A stretch of 64,000 nt of DNA from Solirubrobacter phytolaccae. Lineage in GTDB: Bacteria > Actinomycetota > Thermoleophilia > Solirubrobacterales > Solirubrobacteraceae. Made by a program: the position numbers and the translations under genes. Shown piece after piece: positions 16,552-24,600 of the stretch. Location of the stretch: the NCBI RefSeq assembly GCF_027587195.1, contig NZ_JAPDDP010000008.1:62001-126000 (forward strand), in the 5' to 3' direction. Below the pieces are notes generated by a model that was not told where the DNA came from, made no database searches, and saw nothing but the letters and a program-made list of their open reading frames with translations. Every line of letters starts with the position of its first letter. The stretch's first letter is position 1.

Positions 16552-16574
16552 CTCGCGCAAAGCGACAGTGACGG
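16552..16574 (+). repeat. Copy of the dispersed CAAAGCGAC motif
   Basis: CTCGCGCAAAGCGACAGTG lies in the gap between the AbiEi-like gene and the hypothetical gene at 16744. A further close copy (CTCGCGCAAAGCGAGAG) is at 17792-17813. Confidence 0.45.
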
Positions 16575-16743
16575 TCCAGCCGGAACTCGCACCTTGATGT
16601 GGGCGTCGGCGGTTGTGGGCAGGAGCAGCGCGATCGCGAGGGGCGGATGCCGCAGCGGTCACCCCAATCCAACTCGCGGTCCGATAGTTGCGGAGCGATC
16701 CCGCCGGCCACGCGCAAGCTGACCGTTTCGACGCGGCAACTCC

Positions 16744-17532
16744 CTAGCCCTTCGGGCGAGCTGGCTCAACTAGTTCGACGGGGCCACGATCCATGAGATG
16801 CCGTCCGAGGTCCTTGAGGATCGCGGGGTTCTCGAGGACAAGCTCCGTGACCCCCGCAGCCAGCTCCTGAGGCGCCAGCTCTCTGAGCTGCGCGAGAGCA
16901 GCAGGATCACCGCCGGCGACGTGTGCGTTCGCCAGCACGTGCAACAGCCTGGAACGAAACTCTTCAGTAGCGAGCAGAGCCACGACGAGTTGCTCGTATT
17001 GCTCGGTGCTCATCGTGAGCTTGACGTCGTGGAGTGTGGTCGCCACGTCCTGCCCCGGAGCATCATCCGTGCCCACGTCTTGAACCACGAGCGTGGCGGG
17101 CTTCGCCTCCGCTCGGCTCGCCTTCCTGGCCTTGCGGGCTTCGCGCTTCTGAATGAGGTCGTCGCGCTTCGCCTTGAGTGCAGGGATGAGTTTCGTGTCT
17201 CGCCACTGGACAACGTGGGGTCTCGCCACTTCGACGAGCTCTTCGAGGACCCGATTAACGAACGCGGCAGCGAGCATCTCCCCCACGGTCGGTTGCGGAG
17301 GCTGGCTGGACTCGTGGAAGTACACGACCAGAGGTTCGGGTTCGGACTGATCGTCCTCACCTTCCGCCTTCAGGCGGATCTCGACGTGCTCAGGGCCCTT
17401 ATCGGTGGAATTCGGCGTGAAGCCCCGACTCCAGCCCTCCGTCTTTCTCGAATCCGCGAGGCGCTCGCCCGCGGGCATCCGAACGACGGCATCGACCTCG
17501 ACGTAGCCACGGTCGTCATCGCTCAACGTCAT
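16744..17532 (-). CDS. Hypothetical acidic protein with coiled-coil centre
   Basis: A 262-residue soluble protein, not recognised. ATG 17532 was chosen over the longer open frame because the extra 99 residues are Arg-rich nonsense. Residues 1-75 are acidic beta (EGEDDQSEPEPLVVYFHE); a helical stretch (about 78-135) ends in a strongly charged run (KREARKARKASRAEAK); the C-terminal 110 residues are helical (KLTMSTEQYEQLVVALLATEE). It ends 363 nt from the AbiEi start, in the same direction. It may be island cargo of unknown role. Confidence 0.6.
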   Translation of the reverse strand: MTLSDDDRGYVEVDAVVRMPAGERLADSRKTEGWSRGFTPNSTDKGPEHVEIRLKAEGEDDQSEPEPLVVYFHESSQPPQPTVGEMLAAAFVNRVLEELVEVARPHVVQWRDTKLIPALKAKRDDLIQKREARKARKASRAEAKPATLVVQDVGTDDAPGQDVATTLHDVKLTMSTEQYEQLVVALLATEEFRSRLLHVLANAHVAGGDPAALAQLRELAPQELAAGVTELVLENPAILKDLGRHLMDRGPVELVEPARPKG

Positions 17533-18131
17533 GGCCCCACTGTAGGCACGGCGATCGAAACGCTCGACGGCTCGCAAGCGTGAAGCGCTATCCGCGGCCG
17601 GCGTCTCATCGAGACGATCACGGCGGACGTGCCCTCGTCGTCCGTAGCGGCAACTCGGACACGATGTCGAGCCCGGGTGAAGAACAACGCGGCCGCCGTC
17701 CGCGTCTGCGTCGCCGCGCGTCCTGTGTGGATAGAGAAAGATCTTGGCCGACCTCGCGCCCTGAGACCACGCGATCCGACCAAAGCCGGAACTCGCGCAA
17801 AGCGAGAGTCGCCAGATCCGCCGAGTCACGTGGTTCGACCGCTATCAAGACATCGGAAATCGCCACAGAAGCACCACTTCGATTGCCGTCAAACCATGGT
17901 CGCCGGGCGTTTCGTGTCGGGAGCACGGCCGGGGGTTCGAGTAAGAGGGCCGGAGAGGTCCGCTTTCCTCGGTGCGGTGCGGCTCTGCGCATGTTCAGTC
18001 GGAGACCTTGGGGTAACGCCCGGGCTCGAGCGCCGGCCGACATGTCCGAGCCGCGAACAACGCACGACGCTCTCAAGCAGGTCGAAGGCGAGCAAGCGAC
18101 GCGTCGGCGGAGTTCGCCCGAGGAGCTCCCG
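17533..18131. other. 599-bp region without a supported gene
   Basis: Long open frames on both strands here are Arg/Ser-rich and lack ribosome sites; they look like chance frames in GC-rich DNA. A copy of the dispersed motif (CTCGCGCAAAGCGAGAG) is at 17792-17813. Nothing else is recognisable. Confidence 0.5.
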
Positions 18132-18980
18132 TCACCGCACTGCCGCTCCCTTCAACCGTGCCAGCTTCTTGGCGGCAGCGCCGGGAGCCAAGCCGAAGAC
18201 GTGCTCGAACAAGCTCGTCTTCTCACGCGAAGGGGCCGAAACAAATCGGACCGACCTGGTCTGGGTTTGCGGGATGCCTACGACGCCGCGACCACGCACG
18301 CCTGCGAAGATCATTCCGCCAGACGTGGTGATCAGTTGACCTTCGACCGGCTCGCCGACACGTGGACGAATCTGGACGGTCGCTAGACGATCAGGCTCGA
18401 TGACTTGGTCAACCAGGTCGGCGCCGAGGACCAGGGCGAAAGTGCAACCGAGCAGCCCGAAAATGAGGCGACGCGTCAACCGGACCGTCTCGTGATAGGT
18501 CCAATCGTCGAATCGCTGAATCACCGTAAACACTGCGACTGCGGTCAATATGGCAACGACTGCTTCAGCTGGCGGAGCTGTCCAAGCGACGATGGCCACC
18601 ACGGCGAGGAGCAGCGTTAGTGCCTTCTTCAACCGAGCGGGGGCAGGACGCGATGGGGTTCCGGGCGGCAACCAGAACCCCTCCAGTTGGCGTGTTCGTC
18701 GGGTCCAGAAAGCTCCCACGGCCACCGCCACAGTCGCGAGGATCGCGACGACGATGAGCGCACGGAGGCCTGCTTGGATGCCAGCAGCGAGCAGTTGCTC
18801 AAGTGGGATTAGCGGCAGGGTGTCGGACACCGTGAGCCCCGCGGCAGCGAGCTGTGCGGTCTTCAAGCCCGCACCGAAGACATACATCCCGCCGACTGAC
18901 AGTGCAGCGAACGCCGGGATAAGAGCAATGAACTCGAACACACGGGGGGAGTTGCCCGACGATGGCGATGCTCTAGGCAC
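18132..18980 (-). CDS. Multi-pass membrane protein, unknown function
   Basis: A 282-residue protein with about five hydrophobic segments (near residues 15-35, 73-92, 118-130, 134-150 and 169-187) and a soluble C-terminal domain of roughly 90 residues. That domain contains a beta motif (VQIRPRVGEPVEGQLITTS, then VRGRGVVGIPQ) and a basic end. The layout resembles a small membrane-anchored sensor or channel-like protein, but no family is recognised. Neighbours on both sides are non-coding or degraded, so it gives no operon clue. Confidence 0.6.
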   Translation of the reverse strand: MPRASPSSGNSPRVFEFIALIPAFAALSVGGMYVFGAGLKTAQLAAAGLTVSDTLPLIPLEQLLAAGIQAGLRALIVVAILATVAVAVGAFWTRRTRQLEGFWLPPGTPSRPAPARLKKALTLLLAVVAIVAWTAPPAEAVVAILTAVAVFTVIQRFDDWTYHETVRLTRRLIFGLLGCTFALVLGADLVDQVIEPDRLATVQIRPRVGEPVEGQLITTSGGMIFAGVRGRGVVGIPQTQTRSVRFVSAPSREKTSLFEHVFGLAPGAAAKKLARLKGAAVR

Positions 18981-19156
18981 TCGTCAAGTATCGACCGCGT
19001 TGCGGACGTCGAGCGGAGGGTTGCCACGGCGCCGTTCAGGCACGCGGGCTCCGCCAGTGAATTCTCCAGTCCGCTTCTGGCGTCCAGCGAGGTGCTGTTT
19101 GTCGACGAACCCGTTGCTCGTGCTCTCGGCCGCCAGACAGCGCGTCGCACATCCGC

Positions 19157-19285
19157 TCGCGGGTCAGACTCGGCCACAGCAACCCCGGCATCACCGCGAT
19201 CTACCTTCAAGGCCTCGACGACGCCGAAAACATCGACACTTTCCACGCCCGACGGGCGCCCATAGTTCCGGTACACACGCGCTGA
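19157..19285 (+). pseudogene. C-terminal fragment of a second tyrosine recombinase
   Basis: A frame ending at TGA 19283-19285 reads VRLGHSNPGITAIYLQG, then the end HARRAPIVPVHTR. The LGHSNPG...Tyr block is the catalytic C terminus of phage-type integrases, with the Tyr nucleophile in AIYLQG. Upstream the similarity fades after about 40 residues, and no core or N-terminal domain follows in any frame. It is a remnant of another integrative element that once occupied this region, distinct in sequence from the integrase at 411-1577. Confidence 0.65.
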
Positions 19286-19961
19286 CACTGTCGAGGCGTC
19301 GTCGGACGCCGCGCAAAGCAGCAGTCGGGCCGCCGGCGCCGGTGACCGCTGGTCTTCGTCCGAAGCAACAGCCAGCGCGCTGGCGGGCGTGATTGGCGAG
19401 GAGCAGTGAAAACTTGCCTGCGAGGTTAGCCTCGGATGCGATCCCGCGCGACGTTCGGCGCAGTACGGGTGGGCCTGTCCGTCCTCGTGGAAGTCGTAGC
19501 CGTGGTCGCTGTTCCAGAAGTCCTGAGTTCGCGCTCGCGGCTACCGTCGGTCAGCATCCCAGTTATCCGATAGATCACAGGCCCGTCGAACGCGCCGGCA
19601 TCTCGTGCCGTTAGGACACGCGAGACCGGTGTGTCATTGCGCGATGATCTTGCCGTCTCCCTCGCCGAAGTGCACGCCGCCCGTGCAGGCATCGCACACG
19701 TGCATGCCGTCGGCCGGGTCTTCTTAGCCAGCGGTACTCGGCACCAGGCATCGTTGGACCGAGCTGAGGTGATCGTGACACCCGCTCGGGTGCCCCGCGG
19801 GGCGCGTGTGCCTCGTGGCCCCCTTGGAGAACGAAGTGATCTCCCTTTCACTAGTGCGAACCGAACTCGAGCCAGGCCGACGCTCCGCGCGACGTCTCCT
19901 GAGCGGCAACGGCACGAGGGGGTCGAGTCCTCGGTACGGTTCGGCTGTGCGCGTCCATTTG
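19286..19961. other. 676-bp region, no intact gene
   Basis: This is degraded DNA after the integrase fragment. Short protein-like stretches appear on the minus strand (for example HVCDACTGGVHFGEGDG near 19.65-19.70 kb, interrupted by stops) but cannot be joined into a gene. A copy of the dispersed motif lies at 19309-19331 and a weaker one (TTCGTCCGAAGCAACAG) near 19355. Confidence 0.45.
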
Positions 19962-21104
19962 ATGATTTCCTTAGTGGTGGCCGCCGCTGCCGGCCCGTTC
20001 CTCGCAGTCGGGGGCGCTCTTGGGCAGACGCCGGCGCCAAGTTCCACAGCCTCGCCCGCCGTCACGGCCCCGCCGACCTCGACGGCCGCGGCAGGCGGCG
20101 AGGATCTTGATCGCAAGAAGCTTGAGGCCGAGATTGCGAAACTCGCGGAAGAGAAGGAAAAGCTCAGCGACGACCACGGCACGCTGGCGGACATCGCCCG
20201 CATTGCGCCGTTCGTGACCGCGATTGTTGGACTGTGCGCGCTGTTCGGCACCCTTTGGAAGCAGATTGAGGAAACGGGGCGGGCTAAGGCCGATGAGGTT
20301 GAGCAGCGCAAGAAGGACCGGCTTCAGCGCTTCGATGAGCAGTTCGACCAGATGGTCACGCAGCTGGGCTCGACGGATCCCGCGATCCGCGCTGCAGCGA
20401 CGACGCGCGTAGCATCTTTCCTCAAGCCCGACCAGCAGGAGTTCCACGAGCAGGTATTTCTGTTGTTGATAACCGCGCTGCGCTACCCGCGCGGAGATGT
20501 CGGCGACAAGATCGTCGCGCGCACCTTCCAGCGCGCGGCGCACGCCCAGATCCCGGTGCTGCGGGGAGAGACCTCGGACCTGCAGCTCGACTTCTCGCAC
20601 TGCTCGATTGGACGTGTGGACCTATCGGGGCTCGACCTGCGGGGCGCGGACATCGGCTTCGCCGACATGCACGGCGCGCGCCTAGTCAAGACTAACCTTC
20701 GGCGGGTCGCGGGATATGGCGTGGACCTCTCCGGTGCAACGTTGACGGGTGCCGATCTGCTCGAGGCGCGATTGTTGGAGGCGAAGTTGGTGCGCGCGCG
20801 ACTCACTGGCGGCGCCAACCTCGTGTCCGCCAAGCTCAAGCGCGCCGATGCGCGCGGTGCGCATTTCCTACAAGCCCAGCTGCAGGAGGCGCACTTCGAG
20901 GACGCCGACCTGCGAGGTGCGCGCTTCGAGCAGGCCAACCTCAATAACGCATACTTCGAGGGAGCGACGTTCGACGACTCGGCGCTTGCCAGCATCGCGG
21001 GCGGCGCAGTGCACTGGCGCGAGGCGCGTTTTGACGCTACTGTCCGCGAGAAGCTCGAGCAACTAAGCAGTGCTGCGAAGAAAAAGGGGGCCCGACCCCA
21101 CTAG
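19962..21104 (+). CDS. Membrane-anchored pentapeptide-repeat protein
   Basis: A 380-residue protein. An N-terminal signal/hydrophobic segment (MISLVVAAAAGPFLAVGGAL) is followed by an Ala/Pro/Thr linker, a charged coiled coil (about residues 45-75, KKLEAEIAKLAEEKEKLSD) and a second hydrophobic helix (about 85-105, TAIVGLCALFG). A helical middle comes next, and from about residue 210 on there are pentapeptide repeats of the A(D/N)LxX type (LSGLDLRGADIGFADM, LSGATLTGADLLEARL, and others). Such right-handed quadrilateral helices are protein-binding scaffolds. ATG 19962 was chosen; a GTG at 19947 is also possible. Expression on the membrane facing the cytoplasm is inferred from the topology. A defence or stress role is possible but unproven. 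Confidence 0.75.
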   Translation: MISLVVAAAAGPFLAVGGALGQTPAPSSTASPAVTAPPTSTAAAGGEDLDRKKLEAEIAKLAEEKEKLSDDHGTLADIARIAPFVTAIVGLCALFGTLWKQIEETGRAKADEVEQRKKDRLQRFDEQFDQMVTQLGSTDPAIRAAATTRVASFLKPDQQEFHEQVFLLLITALRYPRGDVGDKIVARTFQRAAHAQIPVLRGETSDLQLDFSHCSIGRVDLSGLDLRGADIGFADMHGARLVKTNLRRVAGYGVDLSGATLTGADLLEARLLEAKLVRARLTGGANLVSAKLKRADARGAHFLQAQLQEAHFEDADLRGARFEQANLNNAYFEGATFDDSALASIAGGAVHWREARFDATVREKLEQLSSAAKKKGARPH

Positions 21105-21167
21105 GACGCCGGGACACCCCCGCGTCAGAGTAGCGGTTGTGAGCGCTCTCACCGCTACCGTATACCG

Positions 21168-22289
21168 GTGCGCGTCTTCCTCGATACCTCGGTCCTGTTC
21201 GCCGACCTCGCGATGCTCGGAGCGCGCTCGCAGCTGATCCTCGGCCAGTGCCGCGCGGGCAGTTTCGACGTCAGCATCCCGGAAGTCATTCTTGCCGAGG
21301 TGCGCAATCACGCCCGCCAGCGCATCGAACGAGACGTGAGTCGGATCACCGCGGGCAACACGGGGCTCGGCCGTCTCGGGCTCGCCGGCAGTTCTGCGCC
21401 GTCCGCAGACGTGCTCGTTGGCGAGTTCGAGCGCGCGCTTCGCCGCCGCTTGCTCGGTCACCGAGTGGATCTGCCCGGACTCCGACAAGTCGACCACGCA
21501 GTGCTTGTAGAACGATCGATCGCCGCCCGCAAGCCTTTTCGTGCCAGCGATAAGGGCTACCGCGACACGCTCTTCTGGTTCGAGATGCTCGAAGCGGCCC
21601 GCAGCGAGAGGGTCGTACTGGTCACGAACGACCTCCAGGACTTCGCCGACGCCGCGCATGCGGGGCTACACCCACATCTTTGTGAGGACCTGTCCCGGAT
21701 GGACCGAGCCGGCGCCGTTGCGCTGTTCACTTCATTGGAGGCGTTCGTCGACGCCCACGTCCCGACTAGCGAGCGGGTCCTAGCCCAGGTCAAGCGACTG
21801 ATCGAAAACGACGCGACGTTCCGAGACGAGGTCGAGACTACGATCTCGAGAGCAGTGAGCGACACGTCACAGTGGCCGTACCACGTCGGTCTAACGCTGG
21901 TCGAGGCCGAGGGTCCGTCGATGATGGGCGAGGAATCGTCCGACTCCACCGACGTCGACGACTTCGTCTTTCTGACGACGCCAGAGGCCGACCACGCGTG
22001 GGAGCTCGATGACGAAGGCCAAGTTGTGGTTGAGTTCACGGCGGAGGCCGAGGTCCGCTTTAGTCACGTCTTCACCCCCACCGCAGGCGAATGGCTGGTG
22101 GAGCGCGGCTCCAACGTCGATTTCTACGATCAGTCCGAGAGCTACTGGGCCGGTACGACCGACAACGAGGTTGCTGTACGGCTCGCCGCGGTTTTCGACC
22201 CCGAGCACCGGACGCTTGAGGAGCCTGAGCTGACCGAGCTACTCGACCGGCCGAACGACCAATCGGACGATGAAGTACCGCCGTTCTGA
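21168..22289 (+). CDS. PIN-like (DUF4935-type) nuclease protein
   Basis: A 373-residue protein starting at GTG 21168. The N-terminal 190 residues have a PIN-like fold: the first strand with the catalytic Asp (RVFLDTSVLFADL), an acidic helix (IPEVILAEVRNH), the third acidic site in GYRDTLFWFEML and a late TNDLQDF. These match the DUF4935 PIN family, RNA- or DNA-cutting enzymes found in toxin and defence settings. The C-terminal 150 residues are acidic and beta-rich and unrecognised. Its last 20 bases overlap the start of the DUF3800-like gene, so the two are coupled. Confidence 0.75.
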   Translation: MRVFLDTSVLFADLAMLGARSQLILGQCRAGSFDVSIPEVILAEVRNHARQRIERDVSRITAGNTGLGRLGLAGSSAPSADVLVGEFERALRRRLLGHRVDLPGLRQVDHAVLVERSIAARKPFRASDKGYRDTLFWFEMLEAARSERVVLVTNDLQDFADAAHAGLHPHLCEDLSRMDRAGAVALFTSLEAFVDAHVPTSERVLAQVKRLIENDATFRDEVETTISRAVSDTSQWPYHVGLTLVEAEGPSMMGEESSDSTDVDDFVFLTTPEADHAWELDDEGQVVVEFTAEAEVRFSHVFTPTAGEWLVERGSNVDFYDQSESYWAGTTDNEVAVRLAAVFDPEHRTLEEPELTELLDRPNDQSDDEVPPF

Positions 22290-23296
22290 CCGGCCGCTGC
22301 CGGTCGTCTCGATTGACGAGACCGGGAGTACCGGCGAGCGCTTGCTCGACGCTGACCAGCCCACGTTTGCGCTTTGCGCCGTCCACCTTGAGGCCGAGGT
22401 CGCGCACGAAATAATTGCACCGTATCTCCGCGACGGCCGGCGTGAGCTGCATTTCGTCTCGCTGCGCCAGAGCCCCGCGGGGCGCGCCGACATCGCTCGG
22501 CTGCTGGGGGACCAGCGCCTGACCACCGCGGCGTGCCGTGTGAGCGTCTGTCACAAGCCGACTGCGCTCGCCGCCAAGACAGTCGACTGGCTACTCGAGC
22601 CGATCCTCGCCGCCCTCGGTCACGACCTCTACGCGGAGCAGGCGAATGTCAACCTCACTGAATTCGTCTTGGCGCACGGGCCAAAAGCGTGCGGTGCGGA
22701 CGCGTGGGACTCGTTCATGCTCGCGGCGATGGAGCTCCTGTGGAAAAGGCGGGCCCGATTCCTTCGCGCACTACCGCCGCGCCCTCGCGCGCTGTCGCTA
22801 CCGCTGTGACGAAAATGCGCTCGGGCAGGTGCTGCGGGTGTTACCCGATCGCGACGAGGCGTTGCGGCGCCTCGCGCCCGCGGACGGAACCCCGCCGCTG
22901 CTGGACCTCATGCTCTCCGCCGTCTATGAGCAGTCAATGCACTGGTCGCAGCGTCTCGGCTGGCACGTGATAGAACACGACCGCTCGGACATCCTCGAAC
23001 TGTGGAGGGACCAGCTGCTCGCGCTCGCGGACCCGAAGCGGGTACGTGAGCTGGCCATCACGCCGAGCGCTCAGATGCGGCGGATCAAACTTGATGATCT
23101 GGTGCCCGTCGATTCGCGGGAGTCACCCGCCGTGCAGATCGCCGACGTCGTCGCCGGAGCGTGCCGTGCGTGGTTGAACGCGCGCGGCGGTCATGGCGAG
23201 CGCCCCGAGTTGCTCGATGCCATTGAGGGTGCGGGCACGCTTCAGCTGATCGACTGGTGGGTGTGGCCGGAACGACTGCTGCTGCCGCAGCGCTAG
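22270..23296 (+). pseudogene. DUF3800-like (RNase H-fold) gene with a +1 frameshift
   Basis: Begins at ATG 22270 inside the end of the PIN gene. The first frame shows PVVSIDETGSTGE (first acidic site of DUF3800) and FALCAVHLEAE, and runs to a stop at 22809. Protein character continues instead in the next frame from about 22744 (PDSFAHYRRALARCRY) to the stop at 23296 with the family's end motif SPAVQIADVVAGACR. The two parts join if one base is removed near the AAAA run at 22743-22746. The result would be about 341 residues, normal for the family. It is therefore a disrupted gene, a sequencing error in a homopolymer, or, less likely, programmed frameshifting. Confidence 0.7.
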
Positions 23297-23407
23297 CGAG
23301 CAAGAGGATCTCCACCGTTGCGAGCGAGTCATCGGACGACCGGCCGCGGGCAACCGCGCCGTGTGGCCACGTACGACCGGTGGAGCTCATCGGTCCGGCA
23401 CCCAGAT

Positions 23408-23697
23408 TTAGGCGACGAGGGTAGGGGCCACCGTGCCAGGTGCATTAGAGTCATCGCGACCATCGCGAGACGCGAGATCGTGCGTCAGACGCGCGCGTTC
23501 CTCGTCGTCAAAGGCGTCCTCCCGAATGGCGGTCGGAGTCTGCGGCAGGATGTGTTCGATGGTCTTTGGTCGATCTGCGGCCTGCAGTTCGGCCCAAGCA
23601 ACTGCGAGGTCCTCGTTGCCGGTCCGGTATCGCTCGTACTCGTAGAACAGATACCGCAGGCCGCCCCACGAGTACCAGTCGTTCTCACGCTCCGTGG
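23408..23697 (-). pseudogene. Fragment of a GmrSD-type DUF1524 HNH nuclease
   Basis: On the minus strand one frame reads WYSWGGLRYLFYEYERY, then KTIEHILPQTPT (the EHIxP strand of the DUF1524 HNH-like motif), then DEERARLTHDLAS, where family members continue with LGNL. It ends at TAA 23408-23410. The upstream DUF262 half is missing, and no start codon with a ribosome site is seen. The end after LTHDL also departs from the family, so both sides are damaged. It shows that a second type IV restriction-like locus once existed here. Confidence 0.65.
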
Positions 23698-24029
23698 GGT
23701 CCCTTGCCGAGGGCGGGCCCTCGGACCCGCCGAAAGCCAGCTCGCGGACCGCTGGTGGTCCCGTGGGCGCACCATCGTTCTCAATCTCGACGCGAACGCT
23801 AGCCGGTGCGCGCTGAGCGTCAGAGCCGCGGCTGGGCGAGTGTGACCTACCAGCAGCTATACCCGTGTTAGGCCTCGCCGAGTTACCACGCGGGGGACGG
23901 CGGCCTCGTCGGAGGACCGGTTAAGTTGCGATCACGGCGCGGCGGGAACCTGCCTGCCGGCGCAGGACGGCCCCGACGAGGTGATCTGGGGTCGGCCGCA
24001 CTGAACCACAGTCACGTTGGAGGTAGTAG

Positions 24030-24215
24030 ATGGAAGTCAGCGTTGCAGTGCTCACCGTCGCGCGCCGCGAAGCGGAGATCGCCGTATTCGAGAGCCCCGC
24101 CGACGCCGAGGACTTCGCGCGCAAGGAGCGAGACGAGGGTGCGGATGGGCAGATCGTCCACGGCATCCGGGTGGTGTCACGCGGTCAGACTGACCCCCGC
24201 GCGCTCCTCCCCTGA
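24030..24215 (+). CDS. Small protein of unknown function
   Basis: A 61-residue soluble protein preceded by a good ribosome site (GGAGG at 24019-24023, 6 nt before the ATG). It begins MEVSVAVLTVARREAEIAVF and continues with a charged helix (SPADAEDFARKERDEGAD), a beta-alpha-beta layout. The last residues are Pro/Leu-rich. About 385 bp of apparently empty sequence follow. Nothing similar is recognised. Confidence 0.55.
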   Translation: MEVSVAVLTVARREAEIAVFESPADAEDFARKERDEGADGQIVHGIRVVSRGQTDPRALLP

Positions 24216-24600
24216 CACCGCGTCCACCAGGAAATCGCCAACTCCGACGATGTGGGCGAGCGGCCGGGCCCCCGTCGGCAGACGCGACGGCCCGGCTGAG
24301 GCGCCGACCTCGGCCACGCTCGCCGAGATGTTGAGCGTCGGCCGACGGCGAGGCGACCGTACCGCCAGCGCTGCTTCCGCCTGGAATCGATCGCGAGACC
24401 ACCGCGGCCTCGACTGCTGCTTTCCATGTCCGACTTCCCATGCGCTCGGGGTCTTGCGCCCTCGCCTCGAATCGTGCGATGCTCACGCGGTGAGCGAGTT
24501 CTTTGAAGCGTTCGAACCATGTCAAGTGCTCGATGACTAGATACCGGTGCAAGCAGTATCCGGCCACGAGGTCATCCGCGAAGGCTGAAAGGAGCGACGC
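24216..24600. other. 385-bp gap before the SIS gene
   Basis: No gene is supported. A minus-strand open frame covers it but has weak codon bias and runs into the SIS gene. The 3' end supplies the ribosome site AAGGAG just before ATG 24601. Confidence 0.45.

Noticed and set aside
19426-20040. Minus-strand frame of 204 aa near the integrase fragment
   Set aside because: Ser/Arg/Thr-rich; only short parts in other frames look protein-like and they are interrupted by stops.
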